Of a stretch of 64,000 nucleotides of DNA, positions 35,967-44,169 are shown in pieces. Position 1 is the stretch's first letter; every line of letters begins with the position of its first letter. The notes below the pieces were generated by a model. It made no database searches. It saw only the letters and a program-made list of their open reading frames with translations, and was not told where the DNA came from. The DNA comes from Colwellia_A sp047621305 (GTDB lineage Bacteria > Pseudomonadota > Gammaproteobacteria > Enterobacterales > Alteromonadaceae), in NCBI GenBank assembly GCA_047621305.1, contig JBLHNB010000006.1:44963-108962 (forward strand), given 5' to 3'. The translations under genes and the position numbers were made by a program.

Positions 35967-37106
35967 ATGAATGACATCAATATTGAACAGAGCCTTAACA
36001 TTTTGAGAAATGAAATTGATGACATAGATAGTCAATTAGTGGCCTTGTTGGCCAAACGTCGTCTAGTCACTGCTAAGGTTGGTCAATTGAAAAGTGACGT
36101 TGGTATGCCAATTTATGCACCTGAGCGTGAGGCAAGCTTACTGTTAAAGCGTCGAAATCAAGCGCAAGCCTTAGGATTGTCTCCTGACTTAATTGAAGAT
36201 GTGTTACGGCGTTTAATGAGAGACTCCTACATAAGTCAAGATGCAAGTGGCTATCGATGTGTTAACCCAGACTGTAAAAAAATTGTCGTTATTGGTGGTA
36301 ATGGTCAGTTAGGTAAAGTGTTTGTTGATTTATTTCATCGCTCAAAATATAAGGTTGCCGTACTAGAGCAAGATGACTGGATACATAGTGATAAAATATT
36401 GGCAGATGCTAACTTAGTTATTGTTGCTGTCCCGATCCGTTTAACTGTGGAGGTTATTAAAAAGCTCAATTCGATTCCTAAACACTGTATTTTAGCTGAT
36501 ATTACCAGTATTAAAGAATCGCCATTGCAAGCTATGAAGAAAGTTCATGCTGGGCCCGTAGTTGGTTTGCATCCGATGTTTGGCCCTGACATTCCAAATT
36601 TAATCAAACAAACAATTATCGTTTGTGACGGTCGAAACGCTGATAAATATCAATGGTTATTAGAACAGTTTCAAGTTTGGGGAGCAAAAATCTATGCCGT
36701 TGCAGCTAACACTCATGACAATGCTATGTCTATGGTGCAAGTTATGCGACATTTTTCTACTATCGTTTATGGTTATCATTTAATGGCTGAAGGCGTAAAT
36801 TTGTCGGAATTAGTTGAGATGAGTTCACCTATTTATCGCTTAGAATTAATTATGGTCGGTCGATTATTTGCTCAGGATCCTATCCTCTATTCAGATATTA
36901 TATTTGCTAATCCTGATAATATTGCAATGATGAAACGCTTTGCATTACGATTTTTAGAGTTGTTAAAAGATGTTGAACAAGATGATAAAGACGGATTTAT
37001 TAAGATGTTCGCTCAAGTCTCTGATTGGTTTGGTGACTACGCTAATGATTTCTTAAAAGAAAGCAACGCGATGCTACTTAAAGCAAATGACCTCAAAAAT
37101 AGTTGA
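35967..37106 (+). CDS. tyrA: Bifunctional chorismate mutase / prephenate dehydrogenase
   Basis: Two steps toward tyrosine on one chain, 379 residues (E. coli TyrA 373). Residues about 8-95 form the AroQ-type chorismate mutase (IDDIDSQLVALLAKRRLVTAKVG, then LRRLMRDSY). From about 105 follows the prephenate dehydrogenase with NAD-binding VIGGNGQLGKVF and VGLHPMFGPD with the conserved His. The start ATG lacks a strong ribosome site. Same strand as aroF, 86 bases downstream, probably one operon. Confidence 0.95.
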   Translation: MNDINIEQSLNILRNEIDDIDSQLVALLAKRRLVTAKVGQLKSDVGMPIYAPEREASLLLKRRNQAQALGLSPDLIEDVLRRLMRDSYISQDASGYRCVNPDCKKIVVIGGNGQLGKVFVDLFHRSKYKVAVLEQDDWIHSDKILADANLVIVAVPIRLTVEVIKKLNSIPKHCILADITSIKESPLQAMKKVHAGPVVGLHPMFGPDIPNLIKQTIIVCDGRNADKYQWLLEQFQVWGAKIYAVAANTHDNAMSMVQVMRHFSTIVYGYHLMAEGVNLSELVEMSSPIYRLELIMVGRLFAQDPILYSDIIFANPDNIAMMKRFALRFLELLKDVEQDDKDGFIKMFAQVSDWFGDYANDFLKESNAMLLKANDLKNS

Positions 37107-37119
37107 TGTGTATAGCTAT

Positions 37120-37842
37120 CTACTTTAATGAAATATCTATGTATTGATTTACTTTTTTGTTATTTAATCGTTGCGGGGAAAGTTGATCAACAATATCGAG
37201 TGTTTTTGCAATATTGGTAAGGTTGACTTTATCGTCCAATGCCATGGTATTAAAAGCGTCGCTTGCAATAATATCTTTAAATATTGTTATGGTATCTTGT
37301 AAGTCGGTTTTAAAAGTGGGTAATAGTTTCGCTTGTTCCACATCGGTTAAAATACTTTGAGCAGAAGTGAGTGCCTTTTTCATCGCAGCTAAAGACTCCT
37401 TTTCTTCGGGACTTGCTTGCTCCAACTCTTGGTCATCTAAATTATCTAAACGTTCTTTAAATATACTGATGTAATCGATTAATGTCAGTGTTGACGTTTT
37501 TTCGGGTTGAGTGTTTACTTCATCAGTGACCGAGTTTTCGGAAAGTTTTAAGTATTCAGCTTTAGAAATAAAACCAAACTCATAAGTTCGTTCAACCAAA
37601 GAATCTACATCAGCGGATGTTAATGCACCGCTTTTAAAAAACTCGTTGCTTAAAGCACTCAATTTTTCGGCTCTGCTGGATAAATGCAAGTTTTTCTGAG
37701 GAGAAGTCTCTGGACTATTGTTTTTATCAACAGCTGTTGATGATTGTTGACCGTCAATCGCTTGACTTGATAAATCACTATGGGTACGAGCATTCGTATT
37801 TGTCGTATAAATGGGGTTAAACCAAGGTTTGTTATTGATCAT
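37120..37842 (-). CDS. Hypothetical cytoplasmic helical protein
   Basis: 240 residues, hydrophilic, no signal peptide or membrane segment. The first 60 residues are Ser/Thr/Asn/Gln-rich and probably disordered; the rest is helical with many Leu, Asp and Glu (LTSADVDSLVERTYEFGFISKAEYLKL, then LDYISIFKERL-like stretches). The name of the family is not known to me. Convergent with tyrA. Possibly a regulator or scaffold, but nothing in the sequence decides it. Confidence 0.6.
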   Translation of the reverse strand: MINNKPWFNPIYTTNTNARTHSDLSSQAIDGQQSSTAVDKNNSPETSPQKNLHLSSRAEKLSALSNEFFKSGALTSADVDSLVERTYEFGFISKAEYLKLSENSVTDEVNTQPEKTSTLTLIDYISIFKERLDNLDDQELEQASPEEKESLAAMKKALTSAQSILTDVEQAKLLPTFKTDLQDTITIFKDIIASDAFNTMALDDKVNLTNIAKTLDIVDQLSPQRLNNKKVNQYIDISLK

Positions 37843-38042
37843 GAGCGCTAATATTTTATTGACAGTAGCCTTTGTTAAGCGGGTTTCATGCCAGTAAATT
37901 ATTTTTAGTGGGGGGAACAGAGATTTTTAGTTTTATTTTAGTTCATGTAATCTAAATAACCTTTATCTTCACTTATATTGATTGTATAAAGGTATATCGC
38001 TCATATAACAAAAAAAATCAGTGTAAACATTTAAGGAAGACA

Positions 38043-38513
38043 ATGAAGTACTATCGTATATTGATGATTAATTTATTTTTATCTATTATTTTAGGCGCTT
38101 GCGCAAGTGAAACTCAAGTCATGGTTGGAAAAGTAAGCCAAGAACAGCTAATGAAAGATGAACACTTTGTATTAAGTTCAGCTGAAAATATTCTTTCAGT
38201 TGAAAAAATTCAACAAATTAAGCGTTGGCCAGCAGGTTTACATATAGATATTTATTTTGGCGCTTGGTGCCATGATAGTCAGCGCGAAGTTCCTAAAATG
38301 TTGCATATATTGAACGAAAATAAAGATATATCAACTCAGTTAATTGCTCTAGATTATAATAAGAGCGACCCACAGGGGCTAGCCGCTAGCATGGGCATTA
38401 AATACACGCCGACATTTATTGTCTCGCTAGGCAATAAAGAGCTGGGGCGCATCATTGAACGACCCATACAGGATTTAGTTACTGATATTACAGAAATGGT
38501 TGCAGGTTATTAG
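38043..38513 (+). CDS. Thioredoxin-fold lipoprotein lacking CxxC
   Basis: 156 residues. Lipoprotein signal peptide with lipobox ILGAC (cysteine near residue 20). The mature protein has a thioredoxin-like fold: IDIYFGAWCHDSQREVPKML near residues 75-92, where a single cysteine in WCHDS replaces the usual WCxxC, and the cis-proline strand GIKYTPTFIV near 120. It therefore cannot act as a classical disulfide oxidoreductase; a thiol-dependent or binding role is more likely. ATG preceded by AAGGAAG. Isolated gene. Confidence 0.75.
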   Translation: MKYYRILMINLFLSIILGACASETQVMVGKVSQEQLMKDEHFVLSSAENILSVEKIQQIKRWPAGLHIDIYFGAWCHDSQREVPKMLHILNENKDISTQLIALDYNKSDPQGLAASMGIKYTPTFIVSLGNKELGRIIERPIQDLVTDITEMVAGY

Positions 38514-38787
38514 ATGGCGAGTAAGGTGTACCGCAATGATGATCAAGATACTTTAAAGTAATCGATGATTCTTGTATTATCTCGTCCTAATTATTACGCT
38601 TATCAGCGCCATATTTATAAGTCTACATCAGTTTTAGTCATGTGTAACTGCTGATTTAATATTGAGATAATATCTCATAGCAAATGGATTAAATTCTCGC
38701 GTAATGGTCAACTGTATAGTTTTATTGATCTGGACGAGTCAAGTAACTATTACACCTGTTAGACTATCTTTTCATTAAAGGATTTTT

Positions 38788-39807
38788 GTGTTTACTAAAG
38801 AAAAAATAAAAAATATAGTCATTTTTATGCCTCGATTTATTGGCGACTGCATTAATTGCACTCCATCCATCAAAATGCTTAAAGAATACTATCCCGCATG
38901 TCGCATTTATCTAGTTATTCGTGAACCAATTTCAAAAGTCTTAGCGAATGAAGAAGACCTTAATTTTATTTATGATACAAGGCAAGGAAATCGCTTAAAG
39001 GGCAGCTTAGCTTTAATAAAGCAGTTAGGTAAAATTGATAATTGCGCTTGTATTTTTATGACGAATACACTGCAAGATGCTCTGATAAGTTATTTGGCTA
39101 AGAATATCGTTAGAGTAGGTTATGCTACAGAGCAACGAGGAGTATTATTAACAAACAAGCTTAAATTTGATAGAAATAGGCATTATATTAATCGCTATGC
39201 ATATTTGGCTAATGAATTATGCAATAACCAATTCAAAAAACTCCCGGAAGTCTCTTTAAATCATACTAAAAATAGCAATATTCTTAATAAAAGTGGACAA
39301 ATAATAATAGGTATTTGTATTTTAAGTGATTATAAAGGCAGCCGTCATTATCCAATCAACCAAACAATTGAGTTTGTAGGCTTATTAAAGCAAACATTAG
39401 GTGAGTCAGTTCATTTTATCATGCTCGGCAGTAAAGAAGAGCAAACTACCGCGGAGCAAGTTGTTAAAGGCTGCATAGAGCAAAAAAATGAGCAGGTAAC
39501 GTCTTTAGCAGGAAAAACGACCATTGTTGAATTAATAGCTGATATTGCAGCGCTTGATCTTTTAATAACGGTAGACTCCGGTCCTCTACATATTGCTGCC
39601 GCAACTAAAACGCCTGTAGTAGCTTTACATAGTAAAGGCACTAGTCCTTTTAGTTTAATTTGCCCAAAAGGCACTTTAGTCAACGTTGTCAATAGTCGAG
39701 GGAGTTACATCAACGACAGTGATCAAATTATTGATTTATTGGTTGAAGATATCGTAACCGCCACATTAGATTTAATTAAAGATATTGATAAAAAAGGCGT
39801 TATTTGA
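38788..39807 (+). CDS. Glycosyltransferase family 9 (heptosyltransferase-like)
   Basis: 339 residues, GTG start with AAAGGA 5 bases upstream. GT9 features: N-terminal FMPRFIGDCINCTPSIKMLK, a loop typical of ADP-heptose:LPS heptosyltransferases, and C-terminal DLLITVDSGPLHIAAATKTPVVALH near residues 265-290 for nucleotide-sugar binding. It probably adds heptose or a similar sugar to the LPS inner core at the cytoplasmic face. The neighbours include another LPS glycosyltransferase and a Wzi-like protein, supporting a cell-surface role. Confidence 0.85.
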   Translation: MFTKEKIKNIVIFMPRFIGDCINCTPSIKMLKEYYPACRIYLVIREPISKVLANEEDLNFIYDTRQGNRLKGSLALIKQLGKIDNCACIFMTNTLQDALISYLAKNIVRVGYATEQRGVLLTNKLKFDRNRHYINRYAYLANELCNNQFKKLPEVSLNHTKNSNILNKSGQIIIGICILSDYKGSRHYPINQTIEFVGLLKQTLGESVHFIMLGSKEEQTTAEQVVKGCIEQKNEQVTSLAGKTTIVELIADIAALDLLITVDSGPLHIAAATKTPVVALHSKGTSPFSLICPKGTLVNVVNSRGSYINDSDQIIDLLVEDIVTATLDLIKDIDKKGVI

Positions 39808-39870
39808 GGCAATCCATTATTAAAGGATATAACGCTACATTAATAAAAAATAACATTCAAATACCGTCTG

Positions 39871-39885
39871 ACTCCTTTAAGGAGT
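39871..39885. repeat. Small palindrome ACTCCTT-T-AAGGAGT
   Basis: Seven-base perfect arms around one base, at the left edge of the transposase remnant and 65 bases after the GT9 gene. It may be a weak hairpin left from the insertion; no T-run. Confidence 0.45.
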
Positions 39886-40298
39886 TACCTCACCACCTGT
39901 TTAGGGGAGCCAACAGGTATCGCTTCTGCCGACTTAACTAAGATAGCTGTTTTTTATATTATCAGAGCAAAACGCCATAAGGATTTTAGGGAATAGCTAC
40001 GCATGGTAAAGGCACTATGGGTTGGTTCTTTGGTTGTAAATTACATCTTATCGTTAATTATTTAGGTGAAATATTATAGGTAAAAATAACGGAGGGATGT
40101 TGATGATCGAAAGCCAGTTCCGGACATGATCACTTCAATTTCTGGAATACTCAATGGAGACCAAGGTTACTTGAGCAAAGGTTTAGTTGACGAGTTATTT
40201 TAAGCTGGTATTGAGTTAGTCACCAAGGTTATAAAAAACATGAAGAAAAAGCGATATCATTATGCGATAAAGCTATGTTATCCAAACGATCCCTTATT
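39885..40298 (+). pseudogene. Decayed IS982-family transposase remnant
   Basis: Pieces of an IS982-type transposase read in order on the plus strand but in shifting frames: GEPTGIASADLTKIAV, then IRAKRHKDF, then HGKGTMGWFFGCKLHLIVNY, then DDRKPVPDMITSISGILNGD, GYLSKGLVDELF (stop) AGIELVTK, KNMKKK and SLCDKAMLSKRSLI. At least three frameshifts and several stops are present; both ends of the gene and the terminal repeats are missing. The remnant ends where the next gene on the opposite strand stops. Recognised from the conserved DRKPVP, GD-GY and KNMK blocks of IS982 transposases. Confidence 0.85.
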
Positions 40299-41049
40299 AT
40301 ATCTTTTTTTGGTAGTTCTCATAAAGCTTGGCTTCTTTAATGAAGGCGTAATAGGCCTCCATTACCGACAAGATAAAACCGCGGCGGCCGGAGAATAATT
40401 TGCGCTGTAACAAGTACTCTTTAAGAAACACTAAAGGGAAGATAAAAAACAGCTTTAGACTGGAGAAGGGTTTATTTTTGGTAAACTTTTCATCGGCTTT
40501 TAAACCTGAGTAAGTATTGTTCTTGCTGGTGATAGCGGCGATGGAATCGTAGCCATAATGATCGAATACCTTATTGATGAAGATTTCCTTACCATCGACT
40601 GTGGCGCTTTCATGAGCTAGGCGGGAATGATCAAAAAAGGATTTAGATTTCTTATATAGTCTGTGGTTGTTGGGTTTTTTACTTAAGATTGATAGAGGTT
40701 CACCGATAAAAATATCGTTACGCCAGAAGCGTACGCTGTCGGCTTTGTTTTGCTCTATGATGTCTTTAAAGGCGGTAATAAGCTGGTGGTTAATCGCTTC
40801 GTCGCCATCTAGATTTAATACCCACTCGTTGCGGCACAATGTCATGGCATATTGCTTTTGTTTCGCATAGCCTTGCCATGCATGTTCAAATACGGTAGCT
40901 CCGTATTCACTCGCTATGGCTAAGGTGTTATCTGTACTGCCAGAATCAACTAATATCACTTCATCCATGTCCCGAACGCTAGCCAAAGTCTTAGCTAAGT
41001 GTTTTTCTTCGTTTTTAGTGATGATGAATACACTGATAGGTAATGTCAT
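40297..41049 (-). CDS. Glycosyltransferase family 2, WaaE/KdtX-like
   Basis: 250 residues. GT2 signatures: PISVFIITKNEEKHLAKTL near the start, DEVILVDSGSTDNTLAIA near residue 37 and the metal-binding LNLDGDEAI near 92. The pattern TKNEE-LDGDE with the tail RRGFILSVMEAYYAFIKEAKLYE is characteristic of WaaE, which adds glucose to LPS inner-core heptose. The start is ATG 41049; a TTG nine codons earlier is less likely. The codon use is slightly more GC-rich than its neighbours. The stop codon touches the IS982 remnant, so the C-terminus may have been altered by the insertion. Confidence 0.85.
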   Translation of the reverse strand: MTLPISVFIITKNEEKHLAKTLASVRDMDEVILVDSGSTDNTLAIASEYGATVFEHAWQGYAKQKQYAMTLCRNEWVLNLDGDEAINHQLITAFKDIIEQNKADSVRFWRNDIFIGEPLSILSKKPNNHRLYKKSKSFFDHSRLAHESATVDGKEIFINKVFDHYGYDSIAAITSKNNTYSGLKADEKFTKNKPFSSLKLFFIFPLVFLKEYLLQRKLFSGRRGFILSVMEAYYAFIKEAKLYENYQKKI

Positions 41050-41253
41050 GAATGATTGGTTTGAATAGTTAGTCAATAATGGGACAACTATAACAAATAA
41101 TATCTCCTATGAATATCTTCTCCTATGTCAGCTTAGAGAAAGAATATATGTGTTTAAAAAACAGTCGGTATTATTTTTATGTATAGTTGTTATCTAAAAG
41201 AGCTTAAAATTTTTTTGCTTATATTTCTTTTTTTCATGTTTTAACTAACCAAG

Positions 41254-41593
41254 AACAACAACATTTTCTGCATCGAAGACACTGACCATATGGATAGCAC
41301 TTCTCTCCCTATCCTGGTTACGTTTGACGTTTTAGCATCAACCGCGATTATTTTCGTTGTGTGCTTTGCTCCTTTTATCCAGTTGATAAAACAACCTTGA
41401 AATTGACTTGGCTATATTTCTGATATTATGCGAGCTTATTCTTTTCTATTTTTTGTATTGCTTCCCAACAATCAGATATACAAATTACACCGATAAGCAT
41501 TGTAATTAGTATGTCTAGCAGAGGTGATTTAACCTTATATTGTTGGCGTTCATCGATGATTGCGGCAAACTTTTCTTCAATTGTTGATAACAT
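41254..41593 (-). pseudogene. Decayed ISAs1-family transposase remnant
   Basis: On the minus strand the first part (41426-41593, ATG at 41593) reads MLSTIEEKFAAIIDER, SPLLDILITMLIGVIC and DCWEAIQKIEK, the N-terminus of an ISAs1/H-repeat transposase. After a stop and a gap, 41254-41400 continues as FINWIKGAKHTTKIIAVDAKT, then in another frame RNQDRERSAIHMVSVFDAEN and VVVLG, matching the catalytic-domain start (AVDGKT, AIHMVSAF) of this family. The DNA between the blocks is deleted and the C-terminal half is absent. Non-functional. Confidence 0.85.
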
Positions 41594-41686
41594 AGGAAAC
41601 TTAAATGATCGTTTCTGCAATTTGATCACACTTTGGCTATAAAATATATTTCATGATCTTGCCCTGATTACTACTATTAGTGACTG

Positions 41687-43129
41687 CTACCAAGTGTAAC
41701 TAATTTCCGTTCTGTAATATGAATCGCCATAACTATCTTGGCCTGCTTTTAAAGACATACCTATAAATCCTTCTAAATAGGTATGTCTTAGGCTGATCTC
41801 AAGTTCATTTGTACGCTGATAGTCTTCTAGGGCAAGTTTATCTGTGATATCTACACTTTTTAGCGTCACTGCGAGGTGACTTTTATTGGTTAGATCAATA
41901 TTGAATCTAGCTGTTGTGATAATTGCTCCGGCTAAGTCACCATTTTTTCTATTATTTGCCCACCAATGCCCCATAATTGCACCATCATTTCGGTAACCTT
42001 CAGCATAAATATGATGCTCATACCAATGGGTATGATAATCAGCGTATTCTAAATATAGTGAACTCGACTCAGAAAAATAAGGAAGAAATAGGCCTAAGTT
42101 ATACGCAAGGTTGCCCAATTCGTAGTTTTTGTGGTCTTTGGTATCTTCTCCGGCATATTCAAAATAAAGGGTAAAAGGAAAATCTTGAAATGATAGATCA
42201 AATCGATTAGTAATTGAGGCTATTTGATTGCCAACTTCAACATTTGAATTAGCACAGCCAGTTTCACCTGAACCACAATTGTCTGAATTGACGGGATCAA
42301 TAATAGCTTTCCAAACATCACTAAAACCTGTATTTCGTTCACCGCCGCCAAATTGAAAGGTTCGATTAGCCCCAATAGTCCACCAGTCGAATGGCTGTAT
42401 ACTGAAATGCATGCCCATTATAAGTGGCTTTCCAGATGATACAGCACCATTAAAACGAATACCTTCCATTTCATCTAATTGTCCTAATGAAAACTCATAT
42501 TTAGCATTCCAAGAGGTGATCGGCTTTACATTACTCATTGTCAGCGAAAGGGCAGGTTTAGCATTGGTTGAAAGTAAAGAAGCACTTTCTTGTAGAGGTG
42601 ATGACCAATGCTCACGATAACCTAAATCAATTTGTAAATATTCATAACCAAAAGAAATATAGGAGTTAGAAGGTATTATTTGATTGGCGTCAACAATTGT
42701 GCCACCAACGTTTGCGATGATATATTTATTAAACTGGTAAAATGCGATAGCTGTTGTTTGAAAAGAACTATCTAATTTAATACCTCTATTATTATCCTGA
42801 GTTCTCTTATTATTATCTGAATATCCTACCTTGGAAGATAGGTGGGTGATCCCTCCTTGTTTCTGATATCTTTTGATATAATTAACTAGACGATTATAAA
42901 GCGTCGGGTGAGAGGTCTTTATCTTATTTAAATATTCAACGACCGTAACGATATGGAATGGCTTATTTAGAACAGGCATTTGCGTAATTGAAGCTAATCG
43001 CTCAATTTGTAATTCAAATAAGGGATCTGTATTAAGCGGCAGGTAAGGACTAACGCCTTTTGCCTGAGCAAAAATGGAGGGAAAACAAAATACAAAGCAA
43101 AGCAAACTATTTTTTAACACTAAATTCAC
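41687..43129 (-). CDS. Capsule assembly Wzi-like outer membrane protein
   Basis: 480 residues with a signal peptide (cleavage after FAQA near residue 23). The mature protein alternates short hydrophobic beta strands ending with an aromatic residue (final YYRTEISYTW), typical of an 18-strand-type outer membrane barrel, and contains GTIVDANQIIPSNSYISFGYEYLQID and WWTIGANRTFQFGGGER as in Wzi proteins that anchor capsule at the surface. GTG start; a second GTG lies three codons later. It is near LPS glycosyltransferases, but no other capsule gene is in the window. Confidence 0.82.
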   Translation of the reverse strand: MNLVLKNSLLCFVFCFPSIFAQAKGVSPYLPLNTDPLFELQIERLASITQMPVLNKPFHIVTVVEYLNKIKTSHPTLYNRLVNYIKRYQKQGGITHLSSKVGYSDNNKRTQDNNRGIKLDSSFQTTAIAFYQFNKYIIANVGGTIVDANQIIPSNSYISFGYEYLQIDLGYREHWSSPLQESASLLSTNAKPALSLTMSNVKPITSWNAKYEFSLGQLDEMEGIRFNGAVSSGKPLIMGMHFSIQPFDWWTIGANRTFQFGGGERNTGFSDVWKAIIDPVNSDNCGSGETGCANSNVEVGNQIASITNRFDLSFQDFPFTLYFEYAGEDTKDHKNYELGNLAYNLGLFLPYFSESSSLYLEYADYHTHWYEHHIYAEGYRNDGAIMGHWWANNRKNGDLAGAIITTARFNIDLTNKSHLAVTLKSVDITDKLALEDYQRTNELEISLRHTYLEGFIGMSLKAGQDSYGDSYYRTEISYTW

Positions 43130-43168
43130 AGTAAAATCACAAGGTAATCACAAAATTAGGCGGATTAT

Positions 43169-43194
43169 ACTTCAATAGTTGTTGCTATTGAAGT
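43169..43194. repeat. Inverted repeat between the Wzi-like and SH3 genes
   Basis: Perfect 10-base arms ACTTCAATAG / CTATTGAAGT (43169-43178 and 43185-43194) with a 6-base loop, 130 bases downstream of the ygiM-like stop and 40 bases upstream of the Wzi-like start (minus strand). Without a T-run on either strand it is a weak terminator at best; it may be an operator. Confidence 0.55.
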
Positions 43195-43323
43195 TCAATA
43201 TCGTTTATAGCAATTGGATTAATTAACAGCTCATTTTTAATGGTTTAAACGAATAACACCTGACTAAGTTTTATCATCCGTTTTTCCGATGAGAAAATGC
43301 TCTCAATATTAATTACAGGGCTA

Positions 43324-43926
43324 TTACTTCCAATTGTCCATTGCACTTTTTTTACGTGCGATCAGGCGAGGAATGATTAAACCTAAAATTAAACCGAGCG
43401 CTAAAACAATTGCTCCATTAAAAAACCATTCTTTTTTGATATTCATATCTTGGTCTTTGAGTTTAGATTTTACTGCTGTAAGTTCTTTATTTAACGAAGA
43501 AATTTCGTTATTAAGATGGGTTTGATCTAAAGCTAACTGTTCTGCTTTATTGTTTGATGCACTGAGTTTTCCATCAAGATCTACACCAATACTTTCAAGA
43601 TTTACTAACTTTTCGTTTAGCTCAGCGATAATGTATCTTAAACCCGGTTTAGTGGAAACATATTTACTTTCAACCCAAACTTCACGTCCTCTATTATCAA
43701 TAATTTGTGTATAGTCGTTTTCTTCTTGATTCGTTAATTTAATTTCAGTACCGGAATTAATACTGCCTAAAATTCGAAAATTATTACCTGCTCCCGAGTG
43801 CATATAAATAAAAAGTTCATCGGAAATAAAGCCTTGAGTTAATTCTTGCGCAGCAACTTCTTCGGCTTGAATGCTAGAAGGGCTTAATATTACGAGACAG
43901 GCAAATAATGTTTTAACAAATTTCAT
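43324..43926 (-). CDS. ygiM: SH3-domain membrane protein (YgiM type)
   Basis: About 200 residues from ATG 43926; a TTG six codons earlier is less likely. Domain order: signal peptide to about residue 20, bacterial SH3 domain (SDELFIYMHSGAGNNFRILGSINSGTE... with VWVESKYVS at the end), a coiled coil (LNEKLVNLESIGVDLDGKLSASNN and following heptads), one C-terminal transmembrane helix near 175-195 and a basic tail. Same build as E. coli YgiM. It is likely periplasmic with a C-terminal anchor. In E. coli ygiM lies next to ygiF, as here (divergently). Confidence 0.85.
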   Translation of the reverse strand: MKFVKTLFACLVILSPSSIQAEEVAAQELTQGFISDELFIYMHSGAGNNFRILGSINSGTEIKLTNQEENDYTQIIDNRGREVWVESKYVSTKPGLRYIIAELNEKLVNLESIGVDLDGKLSASNNKAEQLALDQTHLNNEISSLNKELTAVKSKLKDQDMNIKKEWFFNGAIVLALGLILGLIIPRLIARKKSAMDNWK

Positions 43927-44169
43927 GCAATGACCAAAGTTCAATTATTCTATAATTGCTCAAAATATTAGGGGTTTGGCTCGTTGATAGCAAGACAAAA
44001 GGTGATTTATTTCATCAATTTTTATCTTTTTTAAAACATTGCTTCAATTGGTAAGGTTTTGTATTGTAGTAACTCATTTTCAGTTGAATTAATTCATTGC
44101 TAGTAACTGTTCACATAAGCGACTACATGATTCGAATAACTGTATCTAAAAATATTTCTATGGAAAGGT

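Noticed and set aside
39808..41686. An active insertion sequence or composite transposon around the GT2 gene
   Set aside because: Both transposase genes are truncated with frameshifts, belong to different families, and no terminal inverted repeats or target duplications are visible.
41687..43129. A complete capsule locus around the Wzi-like gene
   Set aside because: No Wza, Wzb, Wzc, Wzx or Wzy homologue is in the window; only the Wzi-like porin is present.
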